From DAOUET01 sp034430155 (GTDB lineage Bacteria > Chloroflexota > Anaerolineae > Anaerolineales > UBA4823): a stretch of 32,248 nt of DNA. The position numbers were made by a program, and so were the translations under genes. The notes below the pieces were generated by a model. The model was given only the letters and a program-made list of their open reading frames with translations, was not told the DNA's origin and made no database searches. The stretch covers positions 1 to 32,248 of the forward strand of contig DAOUET010000113.1 of the NCBI GenBank assembly GCA_034430155.1. Reading direction: 5' to 3'. Positions 6,956 to 15,675 of the stretch are shown piece after piece; the first letter of the stretch is position 1; each line of letters opens with the position of its first letter.

Positions 6956-8158
6956 TCAGGTTTCTAACACCCCCCCTTTTACGTGCCAGAGGGTAGCCTT
7001 CTGCACATATTCCGCTGAAAATAAATCCAGGTCTGTCGTTGTCAATAAAGCCTGTTCGCTCACTGTAAGGCGATTGAGCAAATCTATACGACGCTCTGAA
7101 TCCAGTTCGGCCAAAACTTCATCTAACAGCAGTACGGGGGATTGGTTGGTTTTTGCTCTCATCCATTTTACTTCTGCTAGCTTGAGAGCCAACATGGCTG
7201 TGCGATTTTGTCCACGAGAGCCAAAAATGCCCAAGTCCACCCCATTCTCTAGAAAACGAACTTCATCCCGGTGGGGTCCGATAGTTGTGACTCCCCGAGC
7301 GATTTCGTCTCTGCGTTGATCGAAGAGCGCCTTATGAAATCCCTCCCGGATTTGATCCAAAGAAAATCCTTGCCGGGTGACGGGAGCGTCCAGGGGCAAT
7401 TCGTATTGGCCTGGCAATTGAGGGAGCGGATCATACGCTGGCTGATAGGACACCCGCAGCACTGCGCCACCGCGAGTAAGTTCTTGGTGGATCCGGGCAG
7501 AAATATACTCCAACTCTTGGATGGCATGAATACGGGCATAAATGATCTGGGCTCCGCTGTTTGCCAGTTGGGAATCCCAAAAGGTGAGCTGTTCCCGGTC
7601 TCCTCCTCTTTCGTTCAACTGTTTCAGCAACGCGTTGCGTTGTGAAAGCGCCCGTGAATAATCCGATAATATTTCTGGATAACGGGGAATTACCTGTGAT
7701 AGAGTAAGGTTGAAATCGCGCCTGCGTTCTTCTGGAGCGCCTTCGATCACGCGCAACATTTGTGGGAGGAACAGGACTGCGTTGAATTGTCCTACAGCCT
7801 CGCCGATTTTGAGTTTGACCCCATTGAGAAGCGTCTCTTTTCGTGTCCGCGCAGTCCCATTAAAACCATTCGATTCCTGGATAATCCTGACTTCAAGCCG
7901 GTGTTCCTTACCATTCTGGCAGAAAGTGGCAACGATCCTGGCGACAGCTAAGGCTTCTCTCCCGGCGATGAAGTTCACTAATTGGCGATCGTTGTTGGCA
8001 TGGAACGATGTAAAAGTGGCGAGAAAATAGATCGCTTCTAAGAGGCTGGTCTTGCCCTGGGCGTTCGCTCCTACCATTAAAATAGAGCCGCGCGGCATAT
8101 CTGCATCCAGACGAGCGAAGTTGCGAAAATTTGTCAGAGAGAGATGGGTAAGATACAT
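6956..8158 (-). CDS. recF: DNA replication/repair protein RecF
   Basis: The 400-residue protein begins with the RecF hallmark MYLTHLSLTNFRNF and has Walker A GANAQGKT (residues 30-37), the ABC-type signature FGSRGQNRT, and Walker B PVLLLDEVLAELD. RecF is an SMC-like ATPase that works with RecO and RecR to load RecA at gapped DNA. recR is in the same window (30657). In many bacteria recF lies beside dnaA-dnaN; here it follows def and is convergent with rsmG. There is no ribosome-binding site before the ATG; instead a 10-bp hairpin ends 11 nt upstream of it. Confidence 0.96.
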   Translation of the reverse strand: MYLTHLSLTNFRNFARLDADMPRGSILMVGANAQGKTSLLEAIYFLATFTSFHANNDRQLVNFIAGREALAVARIVATFCQNGKEHRLEVRIIQESNGFNGTARTRKETLLNGVKLKIGEAVGQFNAVLFLPQMLRVIEGAPEERRRDFNLTLSQVIPRYPEILSDYSRALSQRNALLKQLNERGGDREQLTFWDSQLANSGAQIIYARIHAIQELEYISARIHQELTRGGAVLRVSYQPAYDPLPQLPGQYELPLDAPVTRQGFSLDQIREGFHKALFDQRRDEIARGVTTIGPHRDEVRFLENGVDLGIFGSRGQNRTAMLALKLAEVKWMRAKTNQSPVLLLDEVLAELDSERRIDLLNRLTVSEQALLTTTDLDLFSAEYVQKATLWHVKGGVLET

Positions 8159-8168
8159 AATTCATACA

Positions 8169-8198
8169 AATGCCACGGGGATATAGCTCCGTGGCATT
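8169..8198 (-). terminator. Hairpin between def and recF
   Basis: AATGCCACGG and CCGTGGCATT form a perfect 10-bp stem with a 10-nt loop. On the reverse strand it is followed by TTGTATGAATT, which is not a proper U-tract, then the recF start codon. It may weakly terminate the def transcript or shape the recF leader; which is not decidable by eye. Confidence 0.45.
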
Positions 8199-8252
8199 CT
8201 GATCGATTCATCGAGTTTCAATTTGTGATCCGATCAAAGTTCATTGTTAAAT

Positions 8253-8786
8253 TCATACATTTTTTTGCCCAACTAGATCACCTGGTCCAACTTGAGTAGC
8301 CTCCCCTTCAATCTTCCAGACTTGTTCAGCCCGATCGACAAATAAAACACCATCAATGTGATCTACTTCATGTTGAAAAATGCGCGCCAGCCAGCCTTTT
8401 GCTTTAATTTTTAAAGGCTGGCCATAGCGGTTCATGCCTTTAACTGTTACCGTGACCGATCGCTCGACCTCTCCGACAATATCTGGGACAGAAAGGCAGC
8501 CTTCCGTCCCTTTTACCAGTTCTCTCGAAGATCGCGTGATTTCGGGATTTACCACCATGAAAAGCTTTGTAGGTACGCTTTCGTCCTCTTCATCACCGAA
8601 TTCGACGACAATCACGCGTTGGGATGCATCCACTTGTGGAGCAGCAAGTCCTACACCTGGTGCTGCTCGCATCGTTTCAACCATATCATCAATAAGTACC
8701 TGCAACTCCGGCCCGAAATCGCTCACTTTCCGCGCTTTGCGTCGCAAGATCGGATTGGGGAGTGTAACAATCTCTCTAATCGCCAT
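8253..8786 (-). CDS. def: Peptide deformylase
   Basis: The 177-residue protein has all three deformylase motifs: GVGLAAPQ (residues 44-51), EGCLS (95-99, with the metal-binding Cys97) and HEVDH (139-143). It removes the formyl group from the N-terminal methionine of new proteins in the cytoplasm using a divalent metal. The start has GAGGT upstream. Only 7 bp separate it from the end of the cyclic-nucleotide-binding membrane gene, so the two are likely co-transcribed. Confidence 0.97.
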   Translation of the reverse strand: MAIREIVTLPNPILRRKARKVSDFGPELQVLIDDMVETMRAAPGVGLAAPQVDASQRVIVVEFGDEEDESVPTKLFMVVNPEITRSSRELVKGTEGCLSVPDIVGEVERSVTVTVKGMNRYGQPLKIKAKGWLARIFQHEVDHIDGVLFVDRAEQVWKIEGEATQVGPGDLVGQKNV

Positions 8787-8793
8787 TTCTACC

Positions 8794-10518
8794 TCATTCT
8801 ACACTAAACTCTTGATCTGACTCCCATGAACCTTCAATTTTTCTGTATTCCTCAACGTTGCGATGATACATGGTCAACGCATCAGCAAGACGCTCGCGCT
8901 CTTGCTCCTGTTCAGCCATTTGCTTTTGTTGGCGAAGCTGATACATGCGGTTGAAAATATCTTGTTGTGCTCGAGCAGGGTTATAAATACTTAGAAAAAT
9001 GAACTTAGCCTCGCCTACGTTAATGGTTACATTTCCATAATTCAATAGATAGCCCAAGAAACCAATACGACGGTTTTCCAAACTTAGTATACTTTCTAAA
9101 GGAGCGGATTTTTTTACCTGGGTGCCTAAGGGTTTACGCTCGATATCAAAGATATACCGGTCTGTCACTTGATATATGTCGTTGCGCCAATCCACATATT
9201 GGTAGAGCCACCAGGGTACCAATATTACGATGATTACAAAAGCGCTAGAGCTACCTACAGCTATTGGTGAAGGGTTGTGAATTTGGCCTAAATAATAAGC
9301 TACCAGTAGATATGCCGTCGAGATGAAAATTACAGCGAAGATTAATGTGGGTAACCAAACCTTGTTGATAAAAACTGGCCAATATTTTCGATAAGTAATG
9401 ACATTCCCTTCTTCAAAGCGCATTTTTAGAAAATTGGAAAAAAACCTTTCCCATAGGTTGCGCTTTTTTGGGGGCGGCATAACAGGTGGAGGAACCAGCT
9501 CTTCTGAGATTGCTTCGCCTTCCTCAATCTCTTCACCCTCGATCAATCCTAAACGTCTCTGGATAGCCTCTTCCAGAGCTTCCTTTTCAACCCGTTCCGA
9601 AAGCTTTTGAGCGCGATGCCAATACTCCTCCACCGCGGCAGCTATTTGATTCGGATGCCCAACATTTCTAAAGGTGATCTGCCCGGTAAAAGTGTGCACA
9701 ATGACGTTTCCAAAACCTGCAATACGACCAAGCTGGTTTGTGGTCACATTTACAGAGAGGATCGTGTTCAAAGGGGCCTCATCCAGACTTTCGTAAAGGC
9801 CGATAACTTTTTCGATCCATACCACCCTTTGGTCTGTCACGATGTAGTAATCGTTTCCCCAGTCGATCCAGCTCCAGATCCCCCAAATTAAACCGGACAA
9901 AGCCATGAGAGATGAAAAAAACAGCCCTGCAATCCAGACAAGCGAATCGCTGGCTGCTCTAGCTGCGAAAAACATTAATATTACTGATACCAGGCCAAAC
10001 AAGAAGGGTCCGATAAGGTTAACAACCAGAATTGCTTCGTGCTTTCGAGCGATCTGATAGATCACCTCATCCTCACCCAGCCAATCGAATTTTCTAGTCC
10101 TTATTATTTTGCTGGTTTCAGCGGTTCTGACCAGGTTTTGTTTTATGATGGGGTAATCAGTTAGCAGCTGGTGAAAGTTATTACGGTCCAAACGCATCAG
10201 CCGGGTGAACTCTTCAGCTGTGGCGGTAGCCTCTTGGGGGCTGTTATAAAGTAAGGCTTCTTCGCCCAGAAAATCCCCGCTGATGAGCGTGGCGGTTTCC
10301 TCGGTGCCCCGGCCAACCCTGCGTTTGATACTGACCCTGCCATCCAGGATAATGTAGAAGTAATCCCCTCTTGCTCCCTTGGTAAATAAAACCTGACCTT
10401 CTTCCAGGTTGGCGAGCTGGAATTTCGAAGTCACCTCGTAGAGGTAACCCTCGTCTAAATCCGCAAATATAAACAGATCTTTGCATAACTCAAAGAATTC
10501 TGAAAGTTCTTCCTTCAT
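8794..10518 (-). CDS. Cyclic nucleotide-binding domain protein with two membrane/PH-like modules
   Basis: The 574-residue protein starts with a cyclic-nucleotide-binding fold (residues about 15-130: LEEGQVLFTKGARGDYFYIILDG, then GDFLGEEALLYNSPQEATATAE). Two similar modules follow. Each has two membrane helices, then a WRND/WGNDYY-IVTDQRV strand pair and a PH-like domain with a GFGNV or NYGNV turn: module 1 about 165-310, module 2 about 385-530. Between them is an acidic then proline-rich linker (about 320-360), and the C-terminus is a charged coiled coil. The modules resemble the bacterial PH (YdbS-type) membrane family. A ligand-gated membrane sensor is a reasonable guess, but the ligand and output are unknown. 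The predicted mRNA is leaderless. Confidence 0.85.
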   Translation of the reverse strand: MKEELSEFFELCKDLFIFADLDEGYLYEVTSKFQLANLEEGQVLFTKGARGDYFYIILDGRVSIKRRVGRGTEETATLISGDFLGEEALLYNSPQEATATAEEFTRLMRLDRNNFHQLLTDYPIIKQNLVRTAETSKIIRTRKFDWLGEDEVIYQIARKHEAILVVNLIGPFLFGLVSVILMFFAARAASDSLVWIAGLFFSSLMALSGLIWGIWSWIDWGNDYYIVTDQRVVWIEKVIGLYESLDEAPLNTILSVNVTTNQLGRIAGFGNVIVHTFTGQITFRNVGHPNQIAAAVEEYWHRAQKLSERVEKEALEEAIQRRLGLIEGEEIEEGEAISEELVPPPVMPPPKKRNLWERFFSNFLKMRFEEGNVITYRKYWPVFINKVWLPTLIFAVIFISTAYLLVAYYLGQIHNPSPIAVGSSSAFVIIVILVPWWLYQYVDWRNDIYQVTDRYIFDIERKPLGTQVKKSAPLESILSLENRRIGFLGYLLNYGNVTINVGEAKFIFLSIYNPARAQQDIFNRMYQLRQQKQMAEQEQERERLADALTMYHRNVEEYRKIEGSWESDQEFSVE

Positions 10519-10524
10519 GGCATC

Positions 10525-10533
10525 ATTTTAGCA
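10525..10533 (-). promoter_or_regulatory. Extended -10 (TGC-TAAAAT), predicted leaderless start of the cNMP/PH protein
   Basis: On the reverse strand TGCTAAAAT ends 6 nt before the ATG at 10518. No ribosome-binding site lies in the 6-nt gap. Same geometry as the boxes before 3260, 4106 and 28562. Confidence 0.55.
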
Positions 10534-10577
10534 CGATTCAAAACGGCACACAGAATCCAACGAACGGTGGAGAGTGG

Positions 10578-10586
10578 TGATAAAAT
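10578..10586 (+). promoter_or_regulatory. Extended -10 (TGA-TAAAAT) for the phosphohexomutase
   Basis: TGATAAAAT predicts transcription from about 10593 and a 27-nt leader carrying GAGGAGA at 10607-10613, so unlike several neighbours this gene has a conventional leader. Confidence 0.5.
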
Positions 10587-10619
10587 ATGTGACCACCCCA
10601 ATCGATGAGGAGAATTGCA

Positions 10620-12080
10620 ATGCCCATCCACTTTGGAACCGATGGCTGGCGAGCTGTAATCTCAGATACGTTTACCTTTCATAATTTACGCCTGGTGTCT
10701 CAGGCTATCGCTGATGCAGTCAGATCTGATTCCTGGAACAACGGCACTCGCTTAGATTTTTCTCCCGACCCCAATAAAATGGTGGTCGGATTTGATACCC
10801 GCTTCCTTTCAGATCGTTACGCGGTTGAAGTGGCACGCGTGTTAGCAGGTAATGGTTACAGGGTTTATCTCACCCAGGGGGACGCCCCAACTCCAGCGAT
10901 CTCTTATATCGTTCGCCAAATGAGCGCGATTGCCGGTGTGATGATCACTGCTTCTCACAACGCCCCGCGCTATAACGGCGTGAAATTAAAAGCTGCCTAT
11001 GGTGGTTCTGCTTTGAGTGAGCAGTGCCGTCGCGTGGAAGTTTATCTGAACGATAATGAAGAGCGCGGTCGAGGTCCAAACCTTATGGACTACGAACAGG
11101 CCCGTAACCTTAACTTGCTCCAACGTTTCAATCCTCTGCCAGCTTATTATGAACATTTACGCACCCTAATCGACTTTGATGCTATTGCTGAGCGACCCCA
11201 GAGGATTGTTGTGGATTCGATGTACGGCTCTGGCAGGGGTGTTATTAAGGGTGTCTTGAAAGGCACGGGCTGTGAGGTTCAAGAGATTCGCAGCGAGATG
11301 AACCCGGGTTTTGGCGGGGTGCACCCCGAACCGATAGGCCGTTACTTGGGGGCTCTGGCTGGCGCTATCAGCACCGGCATGGGTGATCTAGGACTGGCAA
11401 CAGATGGTGATGCTGATCGCATCGGAGCGATGGATGAGCGAGGAAATTTCGTTGACCCTCACCAGATTATGGCCTTATCACTTCGCTATTTAGTTGAAAA
11501 ACGCGACTGGCATGCACCTGTCGTTCGCTCTGTATCCACGACTCGAATGATCGACCGTTTGGCGAAAAAATATGGCTTGGAAGTGCGAGAAACTCCTGTA
11601 GGTTTCAACCATATTGCAGATTACATGCTCAAAGAAGACATCCTTATCGGTGGTGAGGAATCGGGTGGTATATCCTTCCGTGGGCACATACCTGAGGGGG
11701 ATGGAATCTTGATGGGCTTGCTTCTGGTGGAAATCGTCTCTGGCTCAGGCACCTCTTTACATGAATTGGTGCAGGACCTTCTTCATGAGGTTGGTCCCGT
11801 TCATTATCAACGAACTGACTTGCGTTTGAGCCGCCCGGTATCTAAAGAGACAATGACAAAACGGTTGCTTGAAGAAACGCCATCTGAAATCGGCGGCGAG
11901 AGAGTAAGCGATATATTATCTGTTGATGGCGTCAAGTACATCCTGGCAGATGATTCCTGGCTTCTAATTCGACCCTCTGGCACTGAGCCTGTCTTAAGAG
12001 TATACGCTGAAGGACGCAGCCCAGAAATGACCCAGTCTCTTATTGGCTACGGTGAACAGATAGCTGCCAACGTCACATAA
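10620..12080 (+). CDS. Phosphoglucomutase/phosphomannomutase family protein
   Basis: The 486-residue protein has the four-domain alpha-D-phosphohexomutase pattern: N-terminal FGTDGWRAVI, active-site serine loop TASHNAP (Ser112), metal-binding DGDADR (262-267), sugar-specificity loop GGEESGG (344-350) and phosphate-binding RPSGTEP (451-457). It interconverts hexose 1- and 6-phosphates; the GEESGG loop is compatible with glucose or mannose. I placed the start at 10620 because GAGGAGA sits 6 nt before it; the in-frame ATG at 10605 overlaps that ribosome-binding site. It is divergent from the cNMP/PH gene and convergent with the LPxTG-like gene. Confidence 0.93.
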   Translation: MPIHFGTDGWRAVISDTFTFHNLRLVSQAIADAVRSDSWNNGTRLDFSPDPNKMVVGFDTRFLSDRYAVEVARVLAGNGYRVYLTQGDAPTPAISYIVRQMSAIAGVMITASHNAPRYNGVKLKAAYGGSALSEQCRRVEVYLNDNEERGRGPNLMDYEQARNLNLLQRFNPLPAYYEHLRTLIDFDAIAERPQRIVVDSMYGSGRGVIKGVLKGTGCEVQEIRSEMNPGFGGVHPEPIGRYLGALAGAISTGMGDLGLATDGDADRIGAMDERGNFVDPHQIMALSLRYLVEKRDWHAPVVRSVSTTRMIDRLAKKYGLEVRETPVGFNHIADYMLKEDILIGGEESGGISFRGHIPEGDGILMGLLLVEIVSGSGTSLHELVQDLLHEVGPVHYQRTDLRLSRPVSKETMTKRLLEETPSEIGGERVSDILSVDGVKYILADDSWLLIRPSGTEPVLRVYAEGRSPEMTQSLIGYGEQIAANVT

Positions 12081-12155
12081 GTTAAAGTGCAGGAGGGGGC
12101 AGGATATCCTGGAATGGATTTATCAAACACCTGCTCAAAGCGCAGATATCTCTCT

Positions 12156-12710
12156 TTAGCTTGCAGTACGCAGCCGCCGGGCGAGAAAGATCACTACGAT
12201 CAAAACGAGAGCCAGACCTAATAACCCCGGTACACCAACCTCATCTGCAAATCCTGTCTGCGGCAAGCCCGAGGCAGTGGGCGTCATTGTGCCCTGACTT
12301 GCAGCGGCTTGTGTGAGCAAGGCAGCCACGGTAGCCGTGCGAGAGTCTGGGGTGAACGTCACGAGCGCTTCAGTAGGCACGGCAACTACCTGAGTTGGCC
12401 TGGTAGTGGCGGTGGGGGGTATGCTGGTTACCGTTGGCGTATCTGTAAAACTTGCTACTGTACCGGTTTGTTCCGCCGACAAAGCCACTTGAGTGTTTTG
12501 CGCGTTAATCTCAGCAACTTGAGTGGCGCGTTGATTGCTCCTCTGGGGAGCAATAATGAGCGCGTAGACTCCCAGACAAATTAGCGTCAACAGCATGATT
12601 CCCCCCAGGATACCAACCACTAACAAGAAAGTCCGGTTGCTGGATTCCTCGGGTGGTGGGGTTTCATTGACCTCTACATTGTTGTCCATATCCATGTCTT
12701 CAAAAGCCAT
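12156..12710 (-). CDS. Membrane-anchored protein with LPxTG-like C-terminus
   Basis: The 184-residue protein has an acidic N-terminus, a membrane helix (about 28-52), a Thr/Pro/Ala-rich low-complexity stretch, then LPQTGF, a hydrophobic helix and the basic tail RRLRTAS. That last arrangement is a cell-wall sorting signal as recognised by sortase. There is no cleavable signal peptide at the very N-terminus, so the protein would span the membrane twice with the Thr-rich part outside. It has a good GGAGGAG ribosome-binding site, 57 bp after the preceding gene, and is the last gene of the eight-gene cluster. Function unknown. Confidence 0.75.
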   Translation of the reverse strand: MAFEDMDMDNNVEVNETPPPEESSNRTFLLVVGILGGIMLLTLICLGVYALIIAPQRSNQRATQVAEINAQNTQVALSAEQTGTVASFTDTPTVTSIPPTATTRPTQVVAVPTEALVTFTPDSRTATVAALLTQAAASQGTMTPTASGLPQTGFADEVGVPGLLGLALVLIVVIFLARRLRTAS

Positions 12711-12767
12711 ATTGCACTCTCCTCCGATTTACCTGGAAATTTTTTCCGGGGATTAATCTTCTAATTG

Positions 12768-13823
12768 CTACTCTATAACCTCAAGGTTTACCAGCGGTAC
12801 CAGGACTTTTTCATCGTTTTCGAGACGAACCTCGGCGGCTGGCGAGCGTACTTTTGTTGGGAAGACCTCCAGACCGGTGTGTAAAGCGACCACTTTGCCA
12901 ATTTGTGATTTGTAAGGAGCCCGCACGATTCGAACTTGTTGTTCTGGGGAGAACATCACTGTTTCCCTGGGCATGGGTGGCTTTCCACTGGTTGGCAAGG
13001 GGATTACGATTTCTGGTCGAGTGTTCTTGTAGATGTCTAATGGCTCTGCGTTCAATGCAACTTCGCGACGGTCACTCGTGCTCAATAAATTATAAGCCAC
13101 AGTATTCATCGGGAGTAGCCCAAAACCCTCTACTACCAGTAATGGAAAGCTCAATTTGAGCGCATAGGGTATTAGAGATGAAGTCATACTGGCCAGGATA
13201 AGCCCGCGGGCAGGTAAATCCTCTGCAGCCATTAGAACTTCGGGGTCCTCACAATATCCAGCCAGGATGACCGAACCCCTCAAACTGACGTCTAATTGGT
13301 TAGAGGTAAGGAGCTCCTCAGGTTTGTGCGCCAGAACATGCATCAAACCATAATCAATTAGTCCATTACCCCATACCCCTTGAATCAAAGCGCCGGTGGT
13401 TTCTATGGTTGCACCGCGCTCTGGCAATAATGAAATAACCATTCCAGGAATCCCGGCTTGAATGACCAATGGAGGATTTTCAACCTCCATGAACACCTGA
13501 CCGCTCCCAGTTACAACCACCTGCCCAGCGCGTGGTGCTCGTACAACTCGTCGTGGAAACCCTACTGGTCCCGCGATCACATCTCCTTGGCTTACATGGT
13601 CCCCAGCTTTTCGTTGTATGTGCTTATCTGCTTCGTTGCGCGATAGCCCTAAACCTCGAGCCACATCCAACATGATATGCTGCGGGCTGGCCTCGGCTTC
13701 TGCGATCACATCGGTAGGATTTACCTTCTGACCTTGGCGGACAACTAATCGCCCTGGAACCTGCAGTAGCCGCTCACGGCGTATTGTAGTCAATGGAAGC
13801 ACATATACAACCGACGCTAACAT
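12768..13823 (-). CDS. Barrel-sandwich (biotinyl/lipoyl-like) domain protein, unknown function
   Basis: The 351-residue protein has no signal peptide or membrane helix. Residues about 20-120 look like repeated barrel-sandwich hybrid strands (GRLVVRQGQKVNPTDVIAEA, KAGDHVSQGDVIAG, VVRAPRAGQVVVTGSGQVFMEV). The middle (about 175-250) looks alpha/beta (GSVILAGYCEDPEVLMAAEDL, GLILASMTSSLI). The last 50 residues resemble a KOW/SH3-like barrel (VRIVRAPYKSQIGKVVALHTGL). It follows the MutL-like gene by 85 bp, with an AAGGA ribosome-binding site, suggesting the two products act together. I do not recognise an established name. Confidence 0.75.
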   Translation of the reverse strand: MLASVVYVLPLTTIRRERLLQVPGRLVVRQGQKVNPTDVIAEAEASPQHIMLDVARGLGLSRNEADKHIQRKAGDHVSQGDVIAGPVGFPRRVVRAPRAGQVVVTGSGQVFMEVENPPLVIQAGIPGMVISLLPERGATIETTGALIQGVWGNGLIDYGLMHVLAHKPEELLTSNQLDVSLRGSVILAGYCEDPEVLMAAEDLPARGLILASMTSSLIPYALKLSFPLLVVEGFGLLPMNTVAYNLLSTSDRREVALNAEPLDIYKNTRPEIVIPLPTSGKPPMPRETVMFSPEQQVRIVRAPYKSQIGKVVALHTGLEVFPTKVRSPAAEVRLENDEKVLVPLVNLEVIE

Positions 13824-13908
13824 ACATCATCCTTTTAGGAAGATGGAATCCAGATCAATTGCGCTGATCATACCCCTCAAGGTGCAAGATCAGTACCAGG
13901 TTCCTGCC

Positions 13909-15663
13909 TCATCCACCTAGGGTCCATAACCATTTTTTGAAGAGTTCGTGCCGCCGGCTGCCATCAGCTGGCAGACGCAGGGGACGACCTCTTCCGTCGA
14001 TGATCACTCCGATTATTCCACCAATTACTCGCACTCTACCACCGCGCCCCGGTCCTCCCATGCCAACATCAGATCGATGTAACGGTTGTAAGTACAGTTG
14101 GGTAGATTGACCTAGTGGTAGCGGTAAGACATCTATCGTGCCTTGTTTGACGTCAAGAGAGATTTCTTCCCCTGAAGCTGGTTTCATTCTTACCCTCAGG
14201 ATCGGCGTGCCGGGGCGCGAATTTGATATCGGTGAGACCACGGTGCCTAAATTTAGAAAAGTGCTTGACTCGAGCACCTGGACGACCAGCATAGGGTTGA
14301 TGCCCGCAGCAGATCCCAACGGCGCGGCAAGATTATTTTGGTCCAGCACCACCGTGGTGATACCGGTGGGCTGCAAGGCATCAAGTATCATCAAGAGGCT
14401 TTGTGCTGGAGAGGGAGCTCGGGTTAACACGCTACCGGCAGCCACAATAGGTTCAAACCAGGGTAATAAATCTGGTCCGGCTCGCTGGGCGTTCTTAGGA
14501 AATTGCTTTGAAGCCAGATGAATGGCAGTGTGCATCATATGACGGGCCAATGCTTGTTCAATCGCCAAATCCTCATCGGTGACCGGTAGGCTGGCTGCAT
14601 AAAGTGATTTATTGAACAGATAATCGCTCACGTAGTCATCATTGATTTCCATTGGAAGCCAGCGGGTGATGTCTGAGATCTGACTCTGGTTCAGCAAAGA
14701 TGCCAGACTCCTGCCAAGTCCTAGGTGCGAGTAGACTGCCTGGATCAAATTCCCCTTAAATGCAGCCGCTACTGTTGTCGCGGAGGCACCTACGTCAATA
14801 CCCAATACCCCTTTTGATGAATCATACACAGTGCTAAGAAACTGAATGATACGTCCGAACGCCCCTGCGGTAGGCATGATATGTTTGCCGGTCCAATCAT
14901 CCAATTCCCTCACGCCGCTTATTTGGCGGCTGCGAATTGTCCGGAATATCTCATTCAATTGCAATTGGGCTGGTCCAAGTTGTTCAACTTCTAGAGTGGG
15001 GCGGATATTTGGAGCGACATGCAGCGCGGTAAATTTCTCAAGAGATGATTTCACCTCCTCAACCAGAGCCTGGTTGCCAGCATACAATACCTGTGGTCGT
15101 TGCTCACCAGGGGTAAGATAACATGCCAACCCCACTGCCTCGATCATCTGGATCACAGGTTGCGAAGCGCCACCTTCTGTCCCGCCGGCTATAATGATCA
15201 CATCCGGGCGTAAGCGTAATATTGCATCTATGCGTTCTTCATGTTTTCGTCTATCGTTTAGACCGAGGCTCTCGGCTACCTGAACGTAAATTGTCCTGGC
15301 TAAATTGCGAGCGCTCTCCAGTGATATCTCCTCTAGCAAGCCTACGGCAACAACCTTGAGGGGAGGTCCAACAGAGAGGGTAGCTGCAACCGTGTCCACA
15401 CCCGAGCCATCTGCTTGAGCAGGCAGAATCAAACGCTCATCAGTACCTACTAATCTACGCCCTGTAATTTCTTGAAGGCGATCTAAAGCTAACCGAACGC
15501 CCTCACCGATATCCTGGTAAGGTGCTCCTGCCGTCGTGGTTGATTCACCCAGAGCTAAAAACCGGTAATGGCCATTCACAATATCAAAAAGAACTGCCCG
15601 GGTGGAAATCTCACCCACGTCAATTGCTAATAACGAAGCCGCGTCCAGAGGTGTGGAATTCAT
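13909..15663 (-). CDS. MutL-type (glutamate mutase L family) ASKHA ATPase-like protein
   Basis: The 584-residue protein has two phosphate-binding signatures of the actin/Hsp70/hexokinase fold: AIDVGEISTRAV (residues 13-24) and GIDVGASATTVAA (288-300), with an adenosine-type loop IIIAGGTEGG (156-165). The overall pattern matches MutL, a protein encoded with adenosylcobalamin-dependent mutases such as glutamate mutase and thought to reactivate them. No mutase subunit is in the window; instead it sits in a cluster of membrane proteins. It starts 12 bp after the preceding gene without a clear ribosome-binding site. The fold is clear, the link to a mutase is doubtful here. Confidence 0.82.
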   Translation of the reverse strand: MNSTPLDAASLLAIDVGEISTRAVLFDIVNGHYRFLALGESTTTAGAPYQDIGEGVRLALDRLQEITGRRLVGTDERLILPAQADGSGVDTVAATLSVGPPLKVVAVGLLEEISLESARNLARTIYVQVAESLGLNDRRKHEERIDAILRLRPDVIIIAGGTEGGASQPVIQMIEAVGLACYLTPGEQRPQVLYAGNQALVEEVKSSLEKFTALHVAPNIRPTLEVEQLGPAQLQLNEIFRTIRSRQISGVRELDDWTGKHIMPTAGAFGRIIQFLSTVYDSSKGVLGIDVGASATTVAAAFKGNLIQAVYSHLGLGRSLASLLNQSQISDITRWLPMEINDDYVSDYLFNKSLYAASLPVTDEDLAIEQALARHMMHTAIHLASKQFPKNAQRAGPDLLPWFEPIVAAGSVLTRAPSPAQSLLMILDALQPTGITTVVLDQNNLAAPLGSAAGINPMLVVQVLESSTFLNLGTVVSPISNSRPGTPILRVRMKPASGEEISLDVKQGTIDVLPLPLGQSTQLYLQPLHRSDVGMGGPGRGGRVRVIGGIIGVIIDGRGRPLRLPADGSRRHELFKKWLWTLGG

Positions 15664-15675
15664 GAAGGCTTATGC

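Noticed and set aside
6956..8158. Replication origin next to recF
   Set aside because: No dnaA or dnaN gene and no cluster of DnaA-box-like sequences was seen around recF.
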